DNA from: Sclerotinia nivalis
Lineage: Eukaryota; Ascomycota; Leotiomycetes; Helotiales; Sclerotiniaceae
DNA: 64,000 nt
Assembly (NCBI GenBank): GCA_029531795.1
Contig: JAPEIS010000014.1
Span: 1,488,001-1,552,000, forward strand
Direction: 5' to 3'
Below, one piece after another: positions 36,778-48,200 of the stretch. Each line of letters opens with the position of its first letter. Within the stretch, counting starts at the first letter, position 1. The notes under the pieces are model-generated. The model did no database searches. It worked only from the letters and a program-made list of their open reading frames with translations, and had not been told where the DNA came from. A program made the translations under genes and the position numbers.

Positions 36778-37758
36778 TCGGTTTCTATCGCGAATTCCAA
36801 GAACTGTATATGGAACTAATAGAAAATCATAATTCCCATTTATAGGAATCGAAATTCGTTTATAACCAATTCCTATCGATTAAATACAAAATAAATGAAA
36901 CCAAAATAATCCAAAATGTTTTAATATATAACAAACTCCTTTCGGATCATTTTCAATTTCAAATACTGTTATGTATTATTAATAATCTATCAAAAGATAA
37001 TACAAACTTTTACACTTTCGTTTAAGTAATGATCTATATTATCCAAGAGTTTTCCTTCTATAAGGAGTCTCTATGATTCGAAGGAAAGATTGATTTTATT
37101 GTTAAAGAGTTTAAGGTCTTTTATTCTTATACTAAATCTTTTATAAAGAGATACTATAAATATTGATCTTCTTTTAATAATAAAGCCTTCTTTACTAGAT
37201 ATAATAATATCGGGATTTTCAATTCGTCAAAAATATCACTAATATATTCTGAAACAAAAAAAAGGTTTATTGTTATCAATATCAAAGAATCCATCTTATA
37301 CCAAGTTAACTAAAACAAAATGAATCTAATCCAGTTGCTCCAATATAATCTAATTTTGAATTCGGATTTCTTGATTTTCTTTTTATAAACTTTAATAAAT
37401 TGTCATTCCAATTACAAAAAGAACTAATTCTCTTTGAATTAGTAAATACAAGGACAGACTTATAACTATCGTTTTATCGACTTCTGTATCAAATTCAGGA
37501 TCTTTCTCTTATCTAATCTGATCGATTTGGACTTATAATTCTACTACAATGACCTCCTTAATTGTGAATTAAAGGATACAAGATTTCTTCGATCGAATAG
37601 ATATAATAATAATACCAATGGAAATTCGGAAAGATCAATCGGAATAAATGTAAAGGTTTCGCTAGTTTAGTAATTTTGATGGATATAACTAACTAGATAT
37701 TTTAGTCTTCTTAAAGAATATTCTATCCTTTTCAAAAGAACTAATGAATTTATTATAA
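36778..37758 (-). pseudogene. leader and gag N-terminal part of C1
   Basis: The reverse strand aligns with the plus-strand C2 fragment 40617-41100 over most of its length, for example at AAACTCTTGGATAA (37049 region versus 40840) and the stretch before the B2 insertion. It therefore carries the Chromo-C gag N-terminal half, cut at 36778 by B2. No long ORF survives. The part nearest the LTR (37400-37758) has no counterpart in the window and is taken as untranslated leader. Confidence 0.65.
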
Positions 37759-38003
37759 TATAACAATAATCTTAATTCAAAATATAATAAAATGAATTAA
37801 TTAATCTATACTAAAGAATAACAAACTATCATACAAAAGATAATGAAATTAAACCTTTTATAATCCCCTCGAAGGAGACCATAAACCTAAGCAAATACAG
37901 AGTAAAATAAATGTAAGACAATCCTAAAGCATTTTGATCCCTTTAGAAGGGACCAAAGAATACAATAAAGAATAACCTAAGGCATTAATACAGGATCGTC
38001 ACA
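37759..38003 (-). repeat. 5' LTR of C1 (245 bp)
   Basis: Plus-strand reading TATAACAATAATCTTAATTC through CAGGATCGTCACA aligns base for base with 23867-24111. It is followed by AAAGG at 38004-38008. The first nine bases are more mutated than in the other LTR. Confidence 0.9.
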
Positions 38004-40369
38004 AAAGGAATTCGAGATTCTCATTGATTACAAGAATCTCGAATATTTTATGATTACAAAGACTCTCAATCAATAACAAATGCAATAATCCGAATTTCTA
38101 TCTCAATATAATTTCCGTATAATCTATCGACCAGGAAATAAGGTTATTCGATCAAATATATTAAATAGAAAACACGAAGATCGATTGTATCGTTTTAACC
38201 CAAACGATAAGTGTTTAAAGAATCGAAAATGCATTATTCTTTTCTAGGATTGTTTTGATATTGATTTTTATAAGGATTTGATTGGGTATATCAATTTGAT
38301 ATCGATAAAAACAATAATACCACTCCACGATTAACCAATTGATATTCTAATCGATACAATATATACTAGATCTGATATCGCAGATCAACTCATCTCTACT
38401 TTTAATAATTTATCAATAATTAAATAGCTAAAAAAGCATCGTAAAACTCTTCGAATTGTTATACAGGATTGTTCAATCCAAAATAATAGAATTTATTATC
38501 GGGATAAGCTTTGGGTTTCATCAAACGATAAGTTCAAGCTTCAAATTATCTATCGGATTCATTCTTCTAATCCTGTTGACTATCTTGATTGAATTAAAAC
38601 GATCGATCTTGTTTTTTGTATATACTGATGGCTTAATATACATTTGGAAATCATATTCTATATAAAAACCTACGAACTTTGTATTCGTATCAAATCATCT
38701 AAATCAACATTTCCCGGATTTTTGAAATCGCTACCTATCCCTTTTCATACATAATCTGATATTTCAATCGATTATATTACACCACTCCCAAATTACATTC
38801 GCTATAATTCTATTTATAAATATATCTTGATAGTAATCTGCAAATTAACCAAAATAAAACATTTCATCGATATATATACACTAACGACAGAAAAGCTAAT
38901 CGGTACTTTTATCAATCGTATTTATACATTTTATAGACTTCTGGATAATATCATTTTCGATCGGGGAATACAGTTCGTATCAGAATTCTAATCACAACTT
39001 TCGAAACAATTGGAAGTTACCTTAAAGTATTTTTCAGCTTTTCATTTTCAAATAAATAATCAAACCGAATATATTAACTCAATTCTGGAGTAATATTTAT
39101 AAGCTTTTATTAACTATTATCAAAACGATTGATTGGATTGGCTACCTTTAATCGAATTTACATTCAATAATATAGTTTCTAAAACAACTGATTGTTCGCG
39201 CTTTTTCACCAATTATAGCTTTAATCTATATCTAAATATTGAACCTAATAAACCTTGCCCACCGAATATAACTCTAACACAAAAACAGAAATTCTTTAAA
39301 GGAAATCGAACTACAAATCGTATAGAATATATCTTAGAGCAACTTTGCACTTTTATACAGCAAACAATTGCTATTTATAAAGACTATACTAACTATTATC
39401 GCTTTGATTCATTTCATTATATAATCGGCCAGAAAGTCTACATCAATACTAAGAATATAAAGACTTTATATAAAACAAAAAAGCTAAATAATAAATAAAT
39501 CAACTTTTACAAAATTTTCAAGGTTTATTCTTATACTTATTTTATTCAATTATCTAAAAATATTAAAATCTTCCCTGTTTTTCATTATTCTCTTTTACTT
39601 CTAGTTTATATTAATCTTCATTTTCTGATTCAAATAATGATTAACAAATCAAAATCCTTAACTATACAGAACAGAGTTTTAAAACAGGATGACAATAAAA
39701 ATAAACCTATTCAAAAATAAATATTTGAAGGAATTCTAGATAATTATAATAAAGATAACCACTATTATTTAATCAAATGAAAATACTATATATTAACTTG
39801 ACAACCAATTAATAACTTAAAAAGTAACGAAAAGATTTTTATCGAATATCATCGCCTTTATTTAAAGAAACCAGAATCGTCAGTTTGGGTTCTAAAACAC
39901 CCCGATACTGTTATATTGAAACCGGAATCACAGAATTTGCAACCGAAGTCATACAATACGATTATCACGCCCACTTTACGAAGATCCATTTGTATCAAGA
40001 TTGTTCGTTTTACCTAAAGGTATATTATGTATTATTACAATTGGAGATATAGCGTTTGAATTATCGTATATTAAAGAATATAATATTATTGAAGGATATC
40101 ATATGTTTTTGTTCAAAAACCTAATTGAGGAAAGGAATCTATGTTTTTTTTTTTTTTTTTAATACTTATTTAAAATCAAATAGGTTTTTAAAAAAGAGGA
40201 TACTATTACAGATTCATCTCCCTTCATCTGTATATAATAATCATATATACCTTAGGCATATATACATACACTCACTTCTATATAATCAGATCACCTCCTT
40301 GATCTTCTTCCTCTCCTCGTAGTACAACTATAGATCAACCCTACATATACCTTTTCCCTCGCCGTGATA
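38004..40369 (+). mobile_element. Chromo-B copy B1, right part (RNase H to 3' LTR)
   Basis: Begins AAAGGAATTCGAGATTCTC, directly continuing the RNase H reading broken at 23866. RNase H end, integrase, chromodomain and LTR all align with B2 34430-36772. Integrase pieces include the zinc-domain region at about 38440-38700, TLTTEKLIGTFIN near 38880 and the NNQTEYINS block near 39055, where the catalytic Glu is kept. A 121-codon open segment at 39133-39498 (DWLPLIEFTFNN) matches B2 and B3. The chromodomain is near 39715-39880. The distinctive T-run at 40145-40160 lies just before the purine tract. Confidence 0.88.
40204..40369 (+). repeat. 3' LTR of B1 (166 bp)
   Basis: TATTACAGATTCATC to CGCCGTGATA, like the B2 LTRs with small length changes. 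The next five bases, ATAGA, abut the solo LTR. Confidence 0.9.
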
Positions 40370-40374
40370 ATAGA

Positions 40375-40611
40375 TGTCACGGGGTCAGGGCCGGGCCACT
40401 GGACCGGCCCTTTTAGTAGGCTCCACCTGTCCGATCCAGCACCGAGCGGGGCACGCTCGGTGATCGTACCCTGTAAGAGCGCTAAGGCTCGGAGCCCTAG
40501 CACACATAAATGTATTTAAAGGAAACGTTCCTTCTATAGAAACGTAGCTCTTCGAGCTACGTCTTACCAATAAAAGTGATTTCTGTTATCCTGTCTGCTG
40601 CCTCCGTGATA
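40375..40611 (+). repeat. GC-rich solo LTR, Chromo-A variant (237 bp)
   Basis: It starts TGTCACGGGGTCAGG and ends CCTCCGTGATA. It is flanked by ATAGA (40370-40374) and ATAGG (40612-40616), a 5-bp duplication with one transition. The last 110 bp (ACATAAATGTATTTAA onward) match the Chromo-A LTR, but the first 130 bp are unrelated in sequence and GC-rich. They contain hairpins GGGCCGG/CCGGCCC (40388-40410), ACCGAGC/GCTCGGT (40441-40461) and an imperfect one near 40481-40501. It shows little RIP damage. Confidence 0.88.
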
Positions 40612-40616
40612 ATAGG

Positions 40617-41630
40617 CTTTCCTTTCGTTTTAGAATATACTAACGATATTTTTGACGAACAAAAGATCCCAATATTGTTATATTTAGTAAAGAAAGCTTT
40701 ATTATTAAAAGAAGATTAATATTTATTATATCTCATTATAAAAGACTCAATACAAAAGTGAAAGATTCTAAATCGTTCAATAATAAAGTAAATTCTTTTT
40801 TCAAATTATAAAGATTCTTTATAAAAAAAAAACTCTTGGATAACATCAATCATTATTTGAACAAAGGTATAAAAGTTCATACTATTTTCTGATGGATTAC
40901 TGATAATATACAACAACATCTGAAATCGAAAATAATCCGAAAAGAATTTGCTATATACCAAAGCGTTTTAGATTATTTTAGTTCTATTTATTTTATATCT
41001 AATCGATAAGAATTGATTATAGATGAATTCCGATTTCTACAAATGAAAATTATGATTTTCTATCAATTCTATATACAGTTTTTGGAACTCGTAACAAAAG
41101 CTGATCAATCAAAAGACTTCTTTCGAAGAGAACTCATTTTGAAACTTTCCTTTTCGTTGAAAACAACAACAATAACCATTATAAATCTTTACCCCGATTT
41201 CTAAAGTTATATAAATCATTTAATGAATATAGATATAAAGATATATATTGTGAATCAAAAATATATTATAATAACAAAAAATCAATCTCGAAAGAATCTT
41301 TTATCTAATAACTATATTAGAGACTCTACTTCTTTGTATGAGAATACCAAGCCTGAATATATTGGAAAAGAAAAATCGATTACCCCTAGGTTTATTCCGA
41401 ATTTTAAATCTCACCCCTTTATTTTATCCTTCCCTTACTTCAAATGCAAAACATTCAATTGAATTAAAAATTATATATATCTCTTCAGTATCTACAAGAT
41501 TGATATAGCCTCTGAAGACGAAGGAACCTTTTCAAAAATTCCCGATTCCGATTTATATAAATCAGGAAAGGATTAATCCTTAGGAAAATCTCCTTTCAAG
41601 GTTATCAATATAATCTCAAATATATTGATT
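40617..41630 (+). mobile_element. Chromo-C fragment C2 (gag), plus strand
   Basis: A gag-only piece of Chromo-C in the opposite orientation to C1. It includes open segments 41013-41204 and 41223-41462, and ends with EDEGTF and IPDSDLYKSGKD near 41575. Alignment to reverse-complemented C1 breaks at both ends: at 40612 because B1 and the solo LTR inserted there, and at about 41630 where Chromo-A fragment A2 starts. The left half of C2 is not found left of B1 and is probably deleted. Confidence 0.75.
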
Positions 41631-41988
41631 CTTTAGTTCATTTGATAAAACTTATTTTAATAGGATAATTAGGATACTATTGTTATCAATCATTTCTATT
41701 TCCAATATTAGTCTTTAGAACTCAATATAGAAGATATAAAACAATTAATTCTTCTGTCTCAAATTGATCAAGAGTTTTCTGGTTTCGATTTGTTTGTTCT
41801 GGTTTTTATAAGCTCTTTTCAGTATTTACAATAGATCTTTATAATCGACAAATTTGACAAATTGTCCTTTGATATTATATAATCGAATTTGTATAGCAAT
41901 AGATTCAATTAATTTTCCAATTATATAAATCAAATAGGAATACAGAAAAGTAAAGCGATCGGAATTAGTATATATCTTATTCTATATT

Positions 41989-42137
41989 TGTTGGGAAGAC
42001 AGGGGATAACAACGGTATTCAAATTAGATGAATAATATTGTATTGTATAATGAGTTTTTGTTTTTCTTCTAAGGTTCTCTCCGTACGGAGAGGTTATATA
42101 TCAAGGTGGGGTAACAACACGTGACCATGTTCCGACA
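41989..42137. repeat. 149-bp solo LTR-like insertion in A2 gag
   Basis: Ends TGTTGGGAA and TTCCGACA are near-perfect inverted repeats. It is flanked by perfect 5-bp duplications ATATT (41984-41988 and 42138-42142), and removing it restores gag sequence seen in A3. It holds a 16-bp perfect palindrome CTCTCCGTACGGAGAG at 42077-42092. No other copy is in the window. TGTTGG/CCGACA ends are common in copia-type LTRs, but the parent family is unknown. Confidence 0.8.
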
Positions 42138-42611
42138 ATATTTGATCAACAAATCGATCAAGATCGACTTTCGTTTTATCAAACAATACAAAATCAAATA
42201 CTTTCTTATTCAATTGAAACTTCGATAGAACAAAAACAATAACCGAAGTTATAATAGATATCAGAAACGAAAGATCGATTAGATCGATGGGAATTGAAAT
42301 AGATAAAACAACAGAAACAGAATGAAATTGAGTTAGATAGATAATCAATTTATTATTCTTTTTCTTTCATTATATAAATATAGTTTTCTCGACTTACAAA
42401 TCGAGAGTAAGCTTTTGAATTGCAATTTATAAATCGGTTATTTCTGTTTCTATTCTTATATTATATTCATAAAGAAAAATGAGATAATACTAAATTACGA
42501 TATCGCCGATTATAACAATAGCGAATTCTTCAAGGGAGCCGGGTTGGCTAAACGAATACGAGCAGAACGATATTGTAGAAGTATCGGTACAAATAGATAA
42601 AAGTTATATAG

Positions 42612-42824
42612 TATCACAAAAATAATAGACAGAATAATAGATATCACTTTTATTAATAAGATATAGCTCGAAAAGTTACAATTCTATAGAAGGAATAGTT
42701 CTTTAAATATATTTGTATATAGCACTAGCCCCGACCAGGGCTAGCCTACACTTATCCGAGGGCTGACTCCTATGAGTCGGGACCCGAGCGGTCTCCGTAT
42801 ACCTTATACGGGGACCCCGTGACA
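42612..42824 (-). repeat. 5' LTR of A2 (213 bp)
   Basis: Plus-strand reading TATCAC to GACCCCGTGACA, the exact family length. The GC-rich hairpin half (42727-42824) is well preserved while the rest is AT-converted. The following bases belong to Chromo-B fragment B4, so A2 inserted in B4. Confidence 0.9.
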
Positions 42825-43364
42825 ATAACCATCGTTATCAAATCAAATGAAAACATTATATATCAATCTAACAATTGATATCAGATCTAAAGAACAATAA
42901 AAAGATCTTAATCGAATATCACTATTTACACTCTAAGAAATCTAAACCACTATTATAGATTTTGAATCATTCAAATATTATAGTATTGTTGTTAATTCCA
43001 ATTCCTATAAAAACCTTACAACGATCAACAAAAAAGAAAATACAATTTGTTTGAACAAAAAAGTAGTGTCTTAAATTTTAAAACAATCTTAAAATTTGAA
43101 GAGTAATTTCACAATTCAGGAATTTGAAACGTTTGAACAAAACTCTATTTGAACAATTGTTTTATAAAAGGTTTTATTAATAATTTGAAAACAAACTAAA
43201 CTTTGAAAAAGAAAATACTATTATAGATTCGTAATCTTTTCTTAATTAATCTATATAGATATTTAAAACACTCATCCCCTATATAATCGATACTTTTTCT
43301 AATACCTTCTTTCTCCTTCGTAGAATATCATTATATTATAAAACACTCTACTATCATTATAATA
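42825..43364 (+). mobile_element. Divergent Chromo-B 3' end, fragment B4
   Basis: 42830-43020 aligns with the chromodomain end of B2 (36178 onward; AAATGAAAACATTATATATC, then TAATCGAATATCAC). 43219 to about 43364 aligns with the Chromo-B LTR (TATTATAGATTC, CCCCTATATAATC, TTCTCCTTCGTAG) but with many more changes. It is older or belongs to a related subfamily. The left part is cut off by A2. The right LTR limit is approximate. Confidence 0.65.
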
Positions 43365-43365
43365 A

Positions 43366-45028
43366 GATTTGTAATCGAAAAATCGAGCAAAACCATTTAT
43401 AAACTGAAGTAAACACGACGGAAACGGATACAAAATGATTAAGTTGAAGTTGCGCATTTTTTTATTAAACTAGATTGAATTGGAGTGATTATATAAACCC
43501 TTTTGAAGTTATATTATCTGCCTCCTTTTTGGTACAATATCTAGACCGGAGCTGAAGTAATATGCGCCCCCGTATACCTCTTTTATTCAGAGGTTTTTGA
43601 AGCTATATATATATTGTTTTCTTGCTAAATGAATTAGAAGTCTTTTTGTGAAATGATATTTCTCTAGCTTCTAGTCTAGTATACTATTTTTACTTTTCTA
43701 ACTAATGAAAAAGAAGAAATGGATTATATTAAATTAATGCTGCTTTCGGTTTATGTCATTTTGCTGAAAATATGAAAAGATCTTAAAATAATTTATGAAT
43801 TAAATTGAATATAAAGTTTAGATTGGATTGAAGAAAACAGTCGAAAGTCTGAAAGGAAAACTATAAAATTGTTTGCTGAAAGTGGTTTAGTCAGGAATGA
43901 GTTTATTAAGGTTTTCTAGATTCAAAAGAATCGTTGTATTAATAATCCTTTTATTCTTAACCTTTTCGAAAATTATAATTGTATTAATTTTCTTAAAAAC
44001 AGATTGTTGAAGTTCTAATATGATTTTATCAGCTAATCGGTTAGTTGAAACTCTAACCTTGTACAGATTCGATTAGATTCTTCCGATTTTGTATGTGATT
44101 TAGATTCTGTTGAGATTGAAGGTGTATTTTATATGATCTTCTCGTAATATATACTTTGATTTGAAAATGATTATATTATTACTATAAATTAATTTCTGTT
44201 TCAGATTGTCAAAGGCCTTTCCCGTTTCATAAAATTGAAGGAAAAATTGTTTTGAAAATATCAGTTTATAAATTCTGGTATTCAGAGATGCTTTTTTCGA
44301 ATAAGACTTGCAAATGGTTTATTCTAAATTTAAAGGGTTTTAGATAATCGATATAAAAGGATCGACAAATAAATTTACTATTGATTTATCATAATTGATA
44401 GAATTTCTGATAATTTCCTACAGAATCAATTACTACAAATGAACTATAGTAAACTAAATGAAATTTCTTTTTAGTAGATATCTCATCATAGAGTATAATT
44501 ATTTAATCTGGATCGAAAACTATATGATTTCGAATATATATATCGTGATTTTCTTTAACTAATACCTTTTTCCAATCAGATTATCGTAAGATTTTTTGTT
44601 GAATTAGTTCTCTATTGTATATAAAATCGAAGATTTTTAATTGATAAATCTCTTCTGGAAAATCTTTATCGAAATTTGTAATATTGAGTAAGAAGTTTTG
44701 GATTTCAAGATATTGATTTGAAGAGTATTTGATCTTCAGATATTTTACAGATTAATATCCAAAAAAGATTTCATAAAGAGAATATCCTAAATAATTAATT
44801 TCTTGTATATTAAATGAATTGGTTGAAGTTTGAATTTCTATAGGCCAATTTTCGATTCCTGAATTAATCTTTTTGAAGATTCTTTGAAAAAGATCGTTAC
44901 CTTTTTCAACCATTCCAAAGGATTTCTTAACTTTTATAATTGTAGAAATAAATAGTATTCTGGTTTTTTTAACAAATTGTTTAACTATCTTATTTTCGAA
45001 GTGAGTATCTGAATTATGAAGTCCTTCG
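43366..45028 (-). pseudogene. Gypsy-D pol, integrase C-terminal part
   Basis: Reverse-strand reading continues the integrase that is cut at 50781. Joining the two sides across one CTTCG copy gives FGIPIEGLHNSDTHFENK, placing the second catalytic Asp block at the junction. Then follow SFGMVEKGNDLFQRIF (with a Glu at the position expected for the third catalytic residue), a C-terminal part (FYIDYLKPFKFR near 44340) and further readable sequence (GGAYYFSSGLDIV near 43570). Stops are numerous. The 3' LTR was not found, and the element is probably truncated next to B4. Confidence 0.6.
45024..45028. repeat. target-site duplication CTTCG, left side of A3
   Basis: CTTCG here and at 50776-50780 flank A3 exactly. 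Both sides are Gypsy-D integrase. Confidence 0.93.
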
Positions 45029-45241
45029 TATCACGGAGGCAGCAGGCAGAATAACAGAAATCACTTTTATTAATAAGACGTAGCTCGAAAAGCTACGTTT
45101 CTATAGAAGGAACAGTTCCTTAAATACATTTGTGTGTAGCGCTAGCCCCGATTGGGGCTAGCCTATATTTATCCAAGGGCCGATTCCTATGAGTCAGAAC
45201 CCGAGCGGTCTCCGTATACCCTATATAAGGACCCTGTAACA
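45029..45241 (-). repeat. 3' LTR of A3 (213 bp)
   Basis: Plus-strand TATCACGGAGGCAGC to CCCTGTAACA. The half nearest 45029 is better preserved than in the 5' LTR, while the hairpin half carries a few more transitions. Confidence 0.93.
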
Positions 45242-45259
45242 ATACCCCTCTTTTTAGAG

Positions 45260-48200
45260 TCGAACTTTGTTGAAACGATTAAGGGGACCAGGTTTATCTG
45301 GATAATGATAATGATAATTACAGATCAGTTTTTGGGTATTTTCTAAATACTTTGTAGATTTTTTAATAAGTATATTATAGTCTATTTATTGAATAATATA
45401 CTTCAAGTAGAGGTTATTACAATCTCGATATTCCTATTGGGAATCCAGAACTTTTTTTATATCGAATTATTCAATATCTTTAATTTCGATAGAAAGAGAA
45501 GGTGGATTGTATTGATTAAAAATAAAATTATTATTAATGGAATACAATAAGTTAATATAAAAAATCGAATGATTTCTTATAAAGATTAAAAGTTTCAATT
45601 TATAAATATACAAATTTATAATCTTCAGGATTTGAAAGGGATTTAAATTCTTTTAGTTTAGTTTTTTCTGGAGATGAAAAGTTCGGATATTCTTAATATT
45701 AAACTAAATTAGATCTCCAGATTGATGTCGATGAATAAGCAAACAATAAGAATTGGTATTCTTCGAATAGCGGGTTTGATTAGTAATCAATTCGATCTTC
45801 AGATGATCGATAATCGATTTCATCTTTTTGACAAATTCCTTAACGTCTAGGATTTCAGAGCGATCGGAGAGTGTAACGGGTTCGAAATTTATTTGGGGAT
45901 GGAAATCGTAATTGATAAAGAACAATGATAAACGGGAGTTTTCGAATTAAACAAAATTAATCGAGAATTCGATGATCAATAGTTATTTGGATTAATTGTT
46001 TTATAGATAGGATATATACAAGTGAAAATATTGTTCGAGTATTATATTTATTCTTTTCGTTTGTTTATCGATTTCAGAATGATAAGTTGTTGATAATTTC
46101 GAAGTAATATTTAATCGTTTATAGATATACTTTTAGAAATCAAAAATAAACTGAATTCTATAATCAAATATAATGATTTGTAGTAGATTGTAGAGCTTCT
46201 ATATATACTTCAAGAATAGATAGAAGACTTTTTTAAAATTATAGATTCCTTAATAAAACAGAAAATGTTTCATTTTGATTAATCGATTGATTACGACAAA
46301 TATTGTATTGTATTCAGAGTTTTTCGGAAGATGGATGATGAAATCGATTGAGATATCTTTTCAGATTTGTTATAGGATCGGGAGAAGATATAAGATTCCT
46401 TTTTGTTTTTTATAGTTCAGGATGGTTCGATAGTAATTATAACAATTGTATATCCGACGAAAGATATAATTGTAATATCCAGATCAATAATAATTTCGGG
46501 AAAGCAGTTCGATGATATAAATACAATATGAATATCCGATAATAAAAGAATCGTAGATTATTTGAAGGAATTTTGCTTTTAGAAAATTGTAATTCAGGAT
46601 ATAAAGTTTCCTATAATAATATAATAGATTATTGTTTATAATATATTCAGATAATATAATATATAAATGTTTAATAGTATTCTTCTTTAAAGTCTTTAAG
46701 ATCAATAATAGAAATAGATCGAATAAGTAAACTTTAGTAAACAAAGATTTCAGTTTTTTAGAGGGTTCTAATTGTATAGATTCTGTCACGGGGCTAGAAC
46801 TCTACCACTAGGCCACGAAACCCCTAAAAGGGTAGAAGTAGTTTGATCGGTATCAACACTACTCGATAGAGTTATGAACCCGTGACAGATTCAGACAATT
46901 GGGCAGGGATTGAATTATTAGGTATTATAGATAATTTAGGTTTATAAATAGATAATCCGGATTTGTAAATAGATGATTCGGAATTACAAATGAGTAATAG
47001 AATATCAATATGAATCTAGTTATAGATTGTAATTGTAAAACGAATTTTCTTTTTTGGATTAATGATAGAAAATAGATCTATATCTAGATTTTCGGTTTTC
47101 AGAATAATTTAATTTTGATAAAGAAGGTATTTATCTTTTTTTTTTAATAAATCCTCTAATCTTTTGATCAAAATATTAGATTTCTTTTTTTGTTTTCTAG
47201 AATGGTATATAATCTTGAAATTGAAACGGGATAGAAATTCAAATTAATAAATTTGACGATAATTCAATAGTTTTATTGTTATAAAGTACTCTAGATTTTT
47301 ATAGTCTGTAATAATCTTGATCAGAGAAGAGATACTTTCTAATTCGGATTATTATTCTTCGAAACAACAAATAATTGTTAATAATTCTTTATTAAAAATC
47401 TTATAGTTATATTTAACAATAGAATATTTCTTTGAGAAATATATAATAAATTTCAGAATCCTATTGTTATTGTATTAGAAAAGGATCTTAATAGATATAT
47501 AATCCGATATATTTATTTTTAGAATTACATTTTTCTTTTAATCGAAGAAAGCTAATATAAATACTATTATAAATACAACTTTCAAATTCGAGAATGATTT
47601 CTTATAAATAGAATCTTATTGAAAGGTTATATCCTTCTTGATCAGATTTATCATTAAACGGATAATCGAAGAGAAATCACGAATAAAATATTAATAGAAA
47701 TTACTAAATTCTATAAATATTTATATATCTATTAGATTCTTTAATGTTTTCTAATCGATTATCATTTTAATTTTGGTTGGATCTATTCGAATTCCTTTTC
47801 GGTCTACGATTAGACCCAGGAATTTCGTTTCAGATTTCAGAAATTCGTATTTCAATAGATTGATATACAATCCGGTTTTCTGTAAAGCATCTAATATCTT
47901 TTGTATATACTTTATATATTCAGGATGGATTTTGTTGTAGATTAGGATATCATCCAAATAAATAATATAAAATATATCTAGGTATTTTTTCAAAATATCA
48001 TTGATAAATCGTTGAAATATTGTTGGAGTTTTGGTTAGCCTGAACGATATAATCAAGGTTTCGAATAGGCTGAATCGGGTATGGAATGTAATCAGGTATT
48101 CTTGTCCTTCTTTGATTCGGATATTATTGAAGGTTGATATGATATTTATTTTTGTAAAATACTTTATTTCTTTTAAATTATTCAAGAATTTTTTGATTAA

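Larger units (their letters stand above)
23867..38003 (-). mobile_element. Chromo-C copy C1, Ty3/gypsy chromovirus, split by B2
   Basis: A complete element on the reverse strand: 5' LTR at 37759-38003, gag split at 36778/30023, protease, RT, integrase and chromodomain running down to about 25560, an extra 1.4-kb segment, and the 3' LTR at 23867-24111. Both LTRs are 245 bp and the element is flanked by AAAGG. Without the inserted B2 and one duplication it would be about 7.38 kb. It lies in the RNase H region of B1. All genes carry many stops and transitions. Confidence 0.9.
41631..42824 (-). mobile_element. Chromo-A fragment A2 (gag part plus 5' LTR)
   Basis: Reverse-strand Chromo-A: 5' LTR at 42612-42824, leader, and gag with LNKKVFDFVLFDKTK and DRFVDQI (42348-42150), matching A1 and A3. 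The gag is interrupted by a 149-bp solo LTR at 41989-42137 and the fragment ends near 41631, where homology to A3 (near 49735) stops. Pol and the 3' LTR are missing. Confidence 0.82.

Noticed and set aside
40143..40160. Poly-T run as a LINE or pseudogene tail
   Set aside because: The same T-rich tract occurs at the corresponding site in B2 (36540-36566), so it is part of the Chromo-B 3' region.
40291..40570. Two overlapping reverse-strand ORFs rich in Arg, Gly and Pro
   Set aside because: They lie entirely within the B1 LTR end and the GC-rich solo LTR. Open frames follow from GC-rich composition, not coding.
46800..46887. A genuine tRNA gene
   Set aside because: Only a D-arm-like and a T-arm-like stretch are present, in inverted order, and no cloverleaf can be drawn within the 104 bp.
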